Position numbers and translations under genes: made by a program. The notes beneath the pieces are model-generated. The model had not been told where the DNA came from, did no database searches, and saw only the letters and a list, made by a program, of their open reading frames with translations. Source: Pseudopedobacter sp038237895 (lineage in GTDB: Bacteria > Bacteroidota > Bacteroidia > Sphingobacteriales > Sphingobacteriaceae). From it: 25,694 nt of DNA. Positions 16,565-24,263 of this stretch are shown piece by piece; within the stretch, counting starts at the first letter, position 1, and every line of letters begins with the position of its first letter. The stretch lies in the NCBI GenBank assembly GCA_038237895.1, contig JBBRYE010000046.1, positions 1 through 25,694 of the forward strand, in the 5' to 3' direction.

Positions 16565-18808
16565 ATGCAAATCATTAAATTGTTTAAAAATCCCATAATT
16601 ATTATTTTATCTCTTTTAATGTTTTGCGCATCAGCCAAAGCCCAAAAAACCACTATCGAATATAAAGTAGATTCTGTATTAAATCTAATGACACTGCAAG
16701 AAAAGGTAGGACAGCTTAACCAATTAAATGCTGGGGATGTTACCGGTCCGAGTGATCAAAAAAATAGGAACATACTTGAAGAAATACGTAGCGGAAAATT
16801 AGGTTCATTACTTAATGTAAGAGGTGCTAAAATCACCAAAGAACTTCAACAAGAAGCCATGAAATCGCGGTTAAAAATTCCTTTAATCTTTGGTCAGGAT
16901 GTAATACATGGTTATCGGGTAATTTTTCCAATTCCTTTAGCGGAGGCTGCCTCTTGGGATTTGGATGCTATCAAATTATCAGCAAGAGTTTCCGCCAGAG
17001 AAGCGGCTTCATCTGGCATAAACTGGACATTTGCTCCTATGGTAGATATTGCCAGAGACCCACGCTGGGGCAGAGTAATGGAAGGTGCCGGCGAGGATCC
17101 TTATTTAGGTTCTGCCATTGCAAGGGCTAGGGTTCAAGGTTTTCAAGGAACTGGTTTGGGAGATTTGAATGCGGTAATGGCTTGCGCCAAACATTTTGCA
17201 GCTTATGGAGCCGCAATTGCGGGGAGAGATTATAACGCTGTTGATATGAGTAAAAGGCAACTTTGGGAAGTTTATTTGCCGCCATTTAAAGCCGCTTTAG
17301 ATGCCGGTGCTGCAACTTTCATGAATTCATTTAATAGTTTAAACGGAACTCCAGCAACTGGAAATAACTATTTGCAAAGAGATATTTTAAAAGGAGCGTG
17401 GGGCTTTAAAGGATTTGTAGTAAGCGATTGGGGATCTATTAGAGAAATGGTTGCACATGGTTATGCCAAAGATTTAAAAGAAGCCGCACAAATGGCCATT
17501 GCCGCCGGAAACGACATGGATATGGAAAGCAAAGCTTACGATAATAATTTAGCACAATTAGTAAAAGATGGGAAAGTAAATATAGACCAAGTAAATGAAG
17601 CTGTAAAACGCATTTTAACTAAAAAGTTTGAATTAGGATTGTTTGATAATCCATATCGCTTTAGCGATGAAAAAAGAGAAAAATTAGAACTTAACTCTTC
17701 AGCAAACAAAGCTTCTTCAAGAGAGGTAGCTAAAAAAAGTATTGTATTGTTAAAAAATGAAAGCGGAATCCTTCCGCTTTCAAAATCTACAAAAACCATT
17801 GCTTTAATTGGTCCTTTGGTTAAGGCAAATCAAGATATGAGAGGTTTTTGGGCTCTTTCATGGGGAAAAGATGATATCCCTGTTTCTTTATACGAAGGCG
17901 TAAAAAATAAATTGGGAAATTCTACCAATATATTATACTCAAAAGGTTGCAATATTAACGATAGTATAAAAACAGATTTTACTGAGGCTATAGCAACAGC
18001 AATGAAAGCAGATGTAGTGGTAATGGCAATTGGAGAAACTTTCGATATGTCTGGAGAAGCAAAAAGCAAAGCTGATATTCATATTCCTGGTATGCAGGAA
18101 GAATTGGTTAAGGCAATTGTAAAAACAGGAAAGCCGTTAGTGGTTTTGGTAATGGGTGGCAGGCCTCTCGTATTTAATTATACTGCTATTAACGTAAAAT
18201 CAATTTTATTTACATGGTTTTTAGGTAGCCAAGCTGGAGATGCGATGGCAGATGTAATTTTTGGAGATTATAATCCTGCTGGAAAGTTGCCAATTACTTT
18301 CCCAAAAAGTATAGGTCAAATCCCAATTTATTATGCGCAAACCAATACCGGAAGGCCATTTGAAGAAGGGAAAAGCCCAAATTACAAGTCTGTTTATTTA
18401 GATATTAGCAACTCGCCACAATATGCTTTTGGTCATGGTTTAAGTTATACCACTTTTAAGTACAGCAATCTTAAGCTAGATAAAGCCGAGATTGCATTAA
18501 ACGATACGATAAAAGTAAGTCTTGAAGTAACAAATTCTGGTAAATATTCAGGAGAAGAAGTGGTCCAACTTTATATAAAAGACAATGTTGCACAACCTGT
18601 AAGACCAATTTTAGAATTAAAGGATTTTCAAAAAATAAAGTTAAATCCAGGTGAAACTAAAAAGCTTGTTTTTTATATCCAAAAAGAAAAGTTGTCTTTT
18701 TATAATGATGATTTAAAATGGATAACACAGCCAGGCGACTTTGAAATAATGATTGGTAGTGCTTCCGATGATATCAGGTTGAAAAGTGATTTTGTGTTGA
18801 AAGAATAA
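16565..18808 (+). CDS. bglX: BglX-type GH3 beta-glucosidase, secreted
   Basis: 747 residues, close to the usual BglX length. A signal peptide (cut after AKAQ, residue 27) precedes the GH3 barrel: LMTLQEKVGQL, FGQDVIHGYRVIFPIPLA (109-126), APMVDIARDPRWGRVMEG, CAKHFAAYGA and the nucleophile Asp288 in FVVSDWG. The second domain carries KSIVLLKNESGILPL, IGETFDMSGEA (its Glu near the GH3 acid/base position) and AGKLPITFPKSIGQI. A C-terminal FnIII-like domain (~635-745) ends the protein. The VSDWG and DVIHGYR motifs are those of broad beta-glucosidases; some also take beta-xylosides. It is likely periplasmic and converts oligosaccharides to monosaccharides. A 131-bp gap before it shows no terminator or copy of the recurrent element, so it is probably the last gene of the long unit, closed by the terminator at 18841. 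Confidence 0.94.
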   Translation: MQIIKLFKNPIIIILSLLMFCASAKAQKTTIEYKVDSVLNLMTLQEKVGQLNQLNAGDVTGPSDQKNRNILEEIRSGKLGSLLNVRGAKITKELQQEAMKSRLKIPLIFGQDVIHGYRVIFPIPLAEAASWDLDAIKLSARVSAREAASSGINWTFAPMVDIARDPRWGRVMEGAGEDPYLGSAIARARVQGFQGTGLGDLNAVMACAKHFAAYGAAIAGRDYNAVDMSKRQLWEVYLPPFKAALDAGAATFMNSFNSLNGTPATGNNYLQRDILKGAWGFKGFVVSDWGSIREMVAHGYAKDLKEAAQMAIAAGNDMDMESKAYDNNLAQLVKDGKVNIDQVNEAVKRILTKKFELGLFDNPYRFSDEKREKLELNSSANKASSREVAKKSIVLLKNESGILPLSKSTKTIALIGPLVKANQDMRGFWALSWGKDDIPVSLYEGVKNKLGNSTNILYSKGCNINDSIKTDFTEAIATAMKADVVVMAIGETFDMSGEAKSKADIHIPGMQEELVKAIVKTGKPLVVLVMGGRPLVFNYTAINVKSILFTWFLGSQAGDAMADVIFGDYNPAGKLPITFPKSIGQIPIYYAQTNTGRPFEEGKSPNYKSVYLDISNSPQYAFGHGLSYTTFKYSNLKLDKAEIALNDTIKVSLEVTNSGKYSGEEVVQLYIKDNVAQPVRPILELKDFQKIKLNPGETKKLVFYIQKEKLSFYNDDLKWITQPGDFEIMIGSASDDIRLKSDFVLKE

Positions 18809-18840
18809 TGGCGTTTAAATATATTTTAAAATATAATCTC

Positions 18841-18873
18841 AAAGCCTTGCTATTTAAAAGCTAGGCTTTTTTT
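18841..18873 (+). terminator. Intrinsic terminator after BglX-type GH3
   Basis: AAAGCCT (18841-18847) pairs with AGGCTTT (18863-18869) and inner GCT with AGC across one T-T mismatch, with loop ATTTAAA and a T run to 18873. It lies 32 bp after the stop codon and closes the long 7780-18808 gene run. Confidence 0.85.
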
Positions 18874-18937
18874 GTACTCAAAAAATCAAATCTACAGGTC
18901 ACTAATGTTTTTTAAAGCATCTTTTTTACTCAATTAC

Positions 18938-18965
18938 CCCTCAATCACGGTACAAATGTAATCTA
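18938..18965 (+). promoter_or_regulatory. Candidate regulator-binding element, copy D (upstream of GH88)
   Basis: CCCTCAATCACGGTACA followed by AATGTAATC, preceded by an extra C. It matches the element upstream of the other units if one extra base is allowed before GTACA. It starts 126 bp before the GH88 start codon, nearly equal to copy B. The weakest of the four in its middle part, but well placed after a terminator. Confidence 0.5.
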
Positions 18966-18970
18966 TAATT

Positions 18971-18999
18971 TAAGGCTAATGTGCATAGTTTTAGCCTTA
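18971..18999. repeat. Perfect 9-bp inverted repeat between element D and GH88
   Basis: TAAGGCTAA (18971-18979) and TTAGCCTTA (18991-18999) flank an 11-nt loop. No T run follows, and it lies 65 bp before the GH88 start, so it could be a leader-RNA hairpin or a dimeric protein-binding site. The interior contains TAGTTTTA (18986-18993), one base off the Bacteroidota -7 consensus TAnnTTTG. Confidence 0.45.
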
Positions 19000-19063
19000 C
19001 AATTTTATGCTCTAGAACCTTTAATCTAGTGCGAATTAATAACCAAGATATCCTTTATTTAAA

Positions 19064-20248
19064 ATGCGAAAATCCTTAAGCTTCATCTTATTGATGTTGG
19101 CCTGTTTATCTACTTATGCGCAAAAGACTAATGTTAATCGTGAATTTCGTTTTGCCGAAAATCAAATAGATTTAATGTTAACAGAAATCAATAATCTACC
19201 AGCAGGTGGCAAAGAAGTCTCCCCAAGAACAATAGAAGATAATAAATTAAAATTGTCTGTGGCAGGGGATTGGACAAGCGGGTTTTTTCCAGGGGTATTA
19301 TGGTTTTTATATGAATATTCTGGAGATAATAAGTGGAAAACAGAAGCTCAAAAATATACAGCTAACCTTAAAAGTCAACAATTTAATAAAGGTACTCATG
19401 ATTTAGGGTTTATGATTTATAATAGTTTTGGTAGCGGTTATAAATTAACTAAAGACACTAGCTATAAATCTGTAATTATAAATGCCGCAAAATCTCTTTC
19501 AACTCGGTTTCATTCCATCCCTGGTGTTATCCAATCTTGGGAGCATCTTCCAGACTTATGGAAATATCCTGTCATTATTGATAATATGATGAATTTGGAA
19601 TTGCTTTTTGAAGCTACAAAACTAAGTGGCGATTCTTCTTTCTACAAAATTGCAGTACAACACGCAAATAATACTTTAAAAAATCATTTCAGAAAAGATT
19701 ACAGCAGCTACCACGTAGTAGACTATAATCCAGAAGATGGTTCTGTTATTAAAAAAACAACGCATCAGGGCTATGCAAATGAATCATCTTGGGCAAGGGG
19801 ACAAGCTTGGGGCTTGTACGGTTTTACCATGTGTTTTAGAGAAACAGGTGATAGTACTTATTTAAATCAGGCTAAAAACATTGCCAAATACATCCTTAAT
19901 TCGCCTAAAATACCAGAAGACATGGTGCCTTATTGGGATTATGACGACCCTGCAATACCTAATGCACCACGCGATGTTTCTGCTGCAGCAATAACAGCTT
20001 CAGCTTTATTTGAATTGGCTAACGAAACTAAAGAGCCTTATTACGAAACAAAAGCACAACAAATTTTAAAGAGCTTGATTAAAAGTTATAAATCTCCAGA
20101 AAATGGAGAAAAAGGTTTTATAACAGAACACAGTACAGGACACAAACCTTACAAAAGTGAAGTAGATGTGCCTATAATTTATGCTGATTATTATTATTTG
20201 GAGGCTCTTTTAAGAAGTCAAAAAAATTATTTTGAAACTGGTTCTTAG
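19064..20248 (+). CDS. GH88 unsaturated glucuronyl hydrolase, secreted
   Basis: 394 residues. A signal peptide (MRKSLSFILLMLACLSTYAQ) could be type I, cut after residue 20, or a lipoprotein signal at Cys14. The GH88 (alpha/alpha)6-barrel is clear: VAGDWTSGFFPGVLW (66-80), the two catalytic-region aspartates Asp113 in GTHDLGFM and Asp173 in IIDNMMNLELLF, His234 in THQGYA, and SSWARGQAWGLYGF (241-254). These correspond to Asp88, Asp149 and His193 in the characterised Bacillus unsaturated glucuronyl hydrolase. The enzyme removes the unsaturated uronate that a lyase leaves at the non-reducing end of oligosaccharides. It is followed 10 bp later by the PL8 lyase, a direct producer of such ends, so the pair forms one degradative step. 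First gene of its unit, behind element D. Confidence 0.93.
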   Translation: MRKSLSFILLMLACLSTYAQKTNVNREFRFAENQIDLMLTEINNLPAGGKEVSPRTIEDNKLKLSVAGDWTSGFFPGVLWFLYEYSGDNKWKTEAQKYTANLKSQQFNKGTHDLGFMIYNSFGSGYKLTKDTSYKSVIINAAKSLSTRFHSIPGVIQSWEHLPDLWKYPVIIDNMMNLELLFEATKLSGDSSFYKIAVQHANNTLKNHFRKDYSSYHVVDYNPEDGSVIKKTTHQGYANESSWARGQAWGLYGFTMCFRETGDSTYLNQAKNIAKYILNSPKIPEDMVPYWDYDDPAIPNAPRDVSAAAITASALFELANETKEPYYETKAQQILKSLIKSYKSPENGEKGFITEHSTGHKPYKSEVDVPIIYADYYYLEALLRSQKNYFETGS

Positions 20249-20258
20249 GTTTAAACAA

Positions 20259-22424
20259 ATGAACACATTAAAATTATCACTTTTTACAATTTTACTTTTT
20301 TTTTCAGTTCAATGTTCTGCCCAATCTTTTTTGGGTACGCTAGAAAAAAATATTGAGCACTATTATCAAAAAGATGATAGTGGCTATAATGCTTTAGAAA
20401 GCATCATCAATAATCTTGAACAAGATCCTGATGCAGTAGATATGGTTACCAAAGAGGTATATCAGAAAAAAAACCTAGAAGTAAAGGAGGTAAATCAATT
20501 ACTCTCAAGTTTTAATTTAAATACTGGAAAGTGGAATGACATCAACTATGAAGATAAAAGGGAATCTGGTTGGGATCCTAAGATTCATACAGAAAGAATT
20601 TTATTATTAACCTCATTATATACAAATTCACATTCTCCATATTACCATAAAGCAGAGTTTAAAAATCTTTTACATAGTGCACTTAAATATTGGTTTGATG
20701 CTAATTTAATTTGTAAAAATTGGTGGTATAATGAAATAGGAATTCCCAAAACATTAGGTCCGGTTTTTATTATGTTAAGGGATGAACTTTCTGCCGATGA
20801 AATAAAAGGAGCAGTTATCGTTTTAAACCATTCTAAGATTAAAATGACTGGCCAAAATAAAGTTTGGCTTGCGGGGAATGTACTTTTTAAGGCAATTTTA
20901 TTAAAGGATGAAAGCTTAGCCAAATCAGCTAGGGATACCATATTTTCAGAACTTAAAATTTCTGGTGCAGAAGGAATTCAAATAGATAATAGTTTTCATC
21001 AGCATGGGCCTCAACAACAATTTGGTAATTACGGGTTATCATTTGTGAACACGTTAAGTTTTTGGTCTAGAGTTTTTTCTGGTACTTCCTTACAGATTGA
21101 TAGTGAGCACATAGCAATATTGAGAAATTTGATGCTAGATGGTTACAGTTGGATAACATGGAAAGGATATTTAGACATTAATTCTTTTGGAAGGCAATTT
21201 TTTAAAGGAGTAGATAAGAGTAAAGCATTGGCGATTGCCTATTCAATGCTTGATATGACTTTTGTTGACCCTAAAAATGCAGATCAGTATAAAGCTTTTA
21301 TATCCAGAAATTATACCTCAAATTTTTCACCTCAACTGAATGGAACCAAGCATTTTTGGCGTTCGGATATGACTGTTCATAGGTCACCAAATTGGTTTGC
21401 AACTTTAAAAATGTCATCCTATAGAGTTCAAGCTACAGAAGCTTTAAATAGGGAAAACCTGAAAGGGTATTTTTTAGGAGATGGTAATTACTTTTTAAAT
21501 GTTGATGGTAACGAATACGAAGATATTTTTCCTTATTTAAATTGGAAAAAACTTCCAGGAGTTACCAATTTTCAAAATCCAGAACCATTAAAGGTTTTAA
21601 CTTCATCTGGTTATAGAAACAAAGGAGATTTTACTGGTGGAGTAGTAAGCGGCAAAAACGGCATTTCTGCTTTTCAATTAAACCGCGATTCATTAACTGG
21701 GAACAAAGCTTATTTTTGGTTAAACGACGAGATGATTTGTTTAGGGGCAAATTTAAATACCGATTTAAAACAACCCATTTTTACCACTATAAATCAAACT
21801 AAACAAAAAGGTCCTGTATATTTTAATGATGGTAGTTTAAAAGAACTTAAAGACACCACTTATAACTCAAAATCTATAAAATGGGTTTATCAAAATAAAA
21901 TAGGTTATTACAACCTACAATCTTCAAATATTTCTATTTCATCAAAAAAACAGACAGGAAGCTGGGGTGATATTGCTTTTATTTATGATAAAGAAAAGCC
22001 TATTACAAAACCTGTTTTCACTTTAGAAATTGCCCATGATGTATCCTTAAAATCTGGAAATTATGCTTATGCATTAATTCCTGATGTTACAATTGATCAG
22101 TTTAAAGTTTTTAAGCCAAATTTTTTAGTTGTTCAAAACAGTAAAAAAGCACAAGTTATTTCATCAACTAATGGTAATATTTTAATGTTAGCTATTTACG
22201 AGCCAGGTGATATACAAGTTAAATCGTTTCCAGCTTTAAAATTTACCTCGCCAGGATTATACATTTTGGAAAAAAGTAAAAATGGATGGTTAGTTTCCAT
22301 TTCTGACCCCACAGAAAAACTTAGAACAGCGATATGGGAAATAGCAGGGAAAAAGCAAGCTACAATACTCCCTAACTCATTAAACAAAGGAGAATCCGTT
22401 CAAATAAACATACCAATTAATTAA
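20259..22424 (+). CDS. PL8 family polysaccharide lyase (chondroitin AC/hyaluronan/xanthan lyase family)
   Basis: 721 residues from ATG 20259. An upstream in-frame TTG at 20232 is rejected because it overlaps GH88 and displaces the signal peptide (MNTLKLSLFTILLFFSVQCSAQ). Residues ~25-340 form the alpha-toroid: NWWYNEIGIPKTLGP (154-168), Asn200 in MTGQN, His249 in SFHQHGP, Tyr258 in GNYG and Arg312 in FGRQF. His-to-Tyr (9) and Tyr-to-Arg (54) spacings equal those of His225/Tyr234/Arg288 in P. heparinus chondroitin AC lyase. Glu399 in NRENLKG matches its late catalytic Glu. The beta-sandwich domains follow (GGVVSGKNGISAFQLNRDSL, WLNDEMICLGA). It cleaves the bond on the non-reducing side of a uronate by beta-elimination. 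Known PL8 substrates are hyaluronan, chondroitin and xanthan; none of their other usual partner genes is present, so the target is uncertain. Confidence 0.93.
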   Translation: MNTLKLSLFTILLFFSVQCSAQSFLGTLEKNIEHYYQKDDSGYNALESIINNLEQDPDAVDMVTKEVYQKKNLEVKEVNQLLSSFNLNTGKWNDINYEDKRESGWDPKIHTERILLLTSLYTNSHSPYYHKAEFKNLLHSALKYWFDANLICKNWWYNEIGIPKTLGPVFIMLRDELSADEIKGAVIVLNHSKIKMTGQNKVWLAGNVLFKAILLKDESLAKSARDTIFSELKISGAEGIQIDNSFHQHGPQQQFGNYGLSFVNTLSFWSRVFSGTSLQIDSEHIAILRNLMLDGYSWITWKGYLDINSFGRQFFKGVDKSKALAIAYSMLDMTFVDPKNADQYKAFISRNYTSNFSPQLNGTKHFWRSDMTVHRSPNWFATLKMSSYRVQATEALNRENLKGYFLGDGNYFLNVDGNEYEDIFPYLNWKKLPGVTNFQNPEPLKVLTSSGYRNKGDFTGGVVSGKNGISAFQLNRDSLTGNKAYFWLNDEMICLGANLNTDLKQPIFTTINQTKQKGPVYFNDGSLKELKDTTYNSKSIKWVYQNKIGYYNLQSSNISISSKKQTGSWGDIAFIYDKEKPITKPVFTLEIAHDVSLKSGNYAYALIPDVTIDQFKVFKPNFLVVQNSKKAQVISSTNGNILMLAIYEPGDIQVKSFPALKFTSPGLYILEKSKNGWLVSISDPTEKLRTAIWEIAGKKQATILPNSLNKGESVQINIPIN

Positions 22425-22436
22425 ACTTTAATCATC

Positions 22437-24173
22437 ATGAAAAGAAAATTACTCACTACCTTAATTTTTGCTCTAGGAGCATTTTATGCATCTGCACAAT
22501 TTACTCCAGGTAATTTGGCCGTCTATCGTTACGGAAATGGAACAGCAGCTTTAGCTAACGATGTTACTGTACCAGTTTTTATAGACGAATATACACCTGC
22601 TGGTGTTTTAGTTAAAAGCAGGTCAATACCAAAAACAGATAACGGAGCCAATTTTAAACTTACAGGCTTAGGAAGAGATGCAACTGGGAAATATGTTAAT
22701 GAAGGAATATCAACCTTGTCTCAGGATGGTAAATATTTAACCATTTTTGGTTATAATCAAGCTGTTGGTAGCGCAGTTCCTACTACAGCAAACGGATTGG
22801 TAGTAGGGGTTATTGCTGCAGATGAAAGTTACAATAGCACTACAACTCTTTCTAATGATGCTTCAGCGGGTTTAGGCTTTCCACGCTCAGCCGTTACTGA
22901 TGGCACAAAGATTTATGCCAACGGCTCACAGAATGGTATTCATTATCTAACTCTAGGAAGTACCAGCAGTACTCGTATTTCTACGGCTCAAGACGGTTCA
23001 AGAAGTTTAGCAATTGGAAGAAATTCTGTTAGTGGGACTACTAGCTCTATTAATAGATTATATGTGGCGACGAGTGACGCTGCTACAGGTCCTAAAACCC
23101 TATTGCCTATTGCAGAGCCTTTACCAACTACATCCACAACATTTGACGTTAGTGCTACGTTTAATACATCACCTGCTCCAACTGTTTGGGCTGCTAGTCA
23201 AGTTTCTATTCTAAATGTTGCGGGGAAAACATTTATTTATGCTGTAGATGATGCTAATAATAGAATATTAAGATATTATTTAAATAATGGAGGCACAGCA
23301 ACAGGTTTTTTTGCTGGAGGATCAATATCTGATGCCAATACTACTGGTATTAAAAGCGTAACTACAATTAATAATACAGCCCTTTCAACATCAACTAGTG
23401 CTGTTGTTGATGTATATGTAACCACTTGGGGACAAGATGGTACAGGTACGGGCACTTCAAAATTATTAACATTTAGAGATACTTATACACCTGGTGGTAC
23501 AATAACAACGGCTGGTTTTGTATTGGCAACTACAACCACACTTCTGGCTACTGCTCCAACAAATACCCTATTTAAAAGCGTTTCTGCTGTTCCAACTGGA
23601 AGTACAGCAATTGGCACAGGAACTTTACCTGTTAACCTAACTGGTTTTAACGGAAAAAAATCTGGTGATAATGTGATCTTAAATTGGGCTACTTTAAGTG
23701 AGCAAAATAACTCGTACTTTGATATTTTACGTTCTGGTAATGGAAAAGATTTTTCTAGCATTGGTAAAGTAACTGGTAATGGAAATTCTAACAGTAAAAT
23801 CAACTATTCTTTCACAGATAAAACACCAGAGTTTGGTGCTAATTATTACCATTTAAACCAAATAGATTTTGATGGTAAAACTATACCATCAGAAACTGTT
23901 GCGGTAAATTTTGGTTTTGCAGAAAACCTTACATTGTCAGTAAGTTCATCTAATGATAATAGTGGTTTAACAGCGGTTATAAATACTCCAGCAATTGTTA
24001 ATGGTAAAATTAACGTAATTTCTGTAACCGGACAGCAAGTTGCAACAGTTGATGTAAGTTTAGAAAAAGGGAAAAACTATATCAATATTCCTTCAAAACT
24101 TCAACCTGGTATTTATGTAATTACTTTATCTAGTGATAAAGGAAAAATATCGCAAAAAATCAGTTTAAGATAG
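22437..24173 (+). CDS. Secreted propeller-like protein with T9SS C-terminal sorting domain (paralogue 2)
   Basis: 578 residues, 12 bp after the PL8 gene and so co-transcribed with it. It is a full-length paralogue of the protein at 3249-4949: GNLAVYRYGNGTAAL, VPVFIDEYTPAGVLVKS, STLSQDGKYLTIFGYNQAVG, VVGVIAADESYNSTTTLS and FPRSAVTDGTKIY recur in the same order. It has a signal peptide (cut after ASAQ, residue 21), a Ser/Thr/Gly-rich probable propeller (~22-395), an FnIII-like module starting at GTLPVNLTGFNGKK and ending NYYHLNQIDFDGK, and a type A T9SS sorting domain in the last ~80 residues (GKINVISVTGQQV, LQPGIYVITL). It should be surface-bound or released through the type IX system. No catalytic motif is recognised. 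Genetic linkage to PL8 suggests it binds or presents the acidic glycan, but that is inference. Confidence 0.72.
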   Translation: MKRKLLTTLIFALGAFYASAQFTPGNLAVYRYGNGTAALANDVTVPVFIDEYTPAGVLVKSRSIPKTDNGANFKLTGLGRDATGKYVNEGISTLSQDGKYLTIFGYNQAVGSAVPTTANGLVVGVIAADESYNSTTTLSNDASAGLGFPRSAVTDGTKIYANGSQNGIHYLTLGSTSSTRISTAQDGSRSLAIGRNSVSGTTSSINRLYVATSDAATGPKTLLPIAEPLPTTSTTFDVSATFNTSPAPTVWAASQVSILNVAGKTFIYAVDDANNRILRYYLNNGGTATGFFAGGSISDANTTGIKSVTTINNTALSTSTSAVVDVYVTTWGQDGTGTGTSKLLTFRDTYTPGGTITTAGFVLATTTTLLATAPTNTLFKSVSAVPTGSTAIGTGTLPVNLTGFNGKKSGDNVILNWATLSEQNNSYFDILRSGNGKDFSSIGKVTGNGNSNSKINYSFTDKTPEFGANYYHLNQIDFDGKTIPSETVAVNFGFAENLTLSVSSSNDNSGLTAVINTPAIVNGKINVISVTGQQVATVDVSLEKGKNYINIPSKLQPGIYVITLSSDKGKISQKISLR

Positions 24174-24181
24174 TTTCTACC

Positions 24182-24215
24182 TAATAAGGCTTAAATAAAT
24201 GTTTAAGCCTTATTA
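24182..24215 (+). terminator. Intrinsic terminator after propeller 2
   Basis: TAATAAGGCTTAAA (24182-24195) and TTTAAGCCTTATTA (24202-24215) form a perfect 14-bp stem with a six-base loop, followed by ATTTTCTTATTTT. It starts 9 bp after the stop codon, closes the GH88-PL8-propeller unit and separates it from the next regulator gene. Confidence 0.85.
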
Positions 24216-24263
24216 ATTTTCTTATTTTGGAGCACCTAATTATAAGTGACCAAATTTTCTCAA

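Noticed and set aside
20232..20258. TTG start for PL8 overlapping the GH88 gene
   Set aside because: The ATG at 20259 gives a standard signal peptide and a 10-bp gap; the extension adds nothing recognisable.
20642..20941. 99-residue open frame on the - strand
   Set aside because: It is antisense to the catalytic part of PL8, whose motifs are intact; no recognisable product.
20259..22424. Naming the PL8 enzyme chondroitin AC lyase
   Set aside because: The catalytic residues are common to all PL8 activities, and no sulfatase or other glycosaminoglycan gene is in the window.
23483..23803. 106-residue open frame on the - strand
   Set aside because: It is antisense to propeller 2, with no signal, domain or spacing to support it. 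The paralogue has a comparable shadow at 4274-4492, which follows from shared codons.
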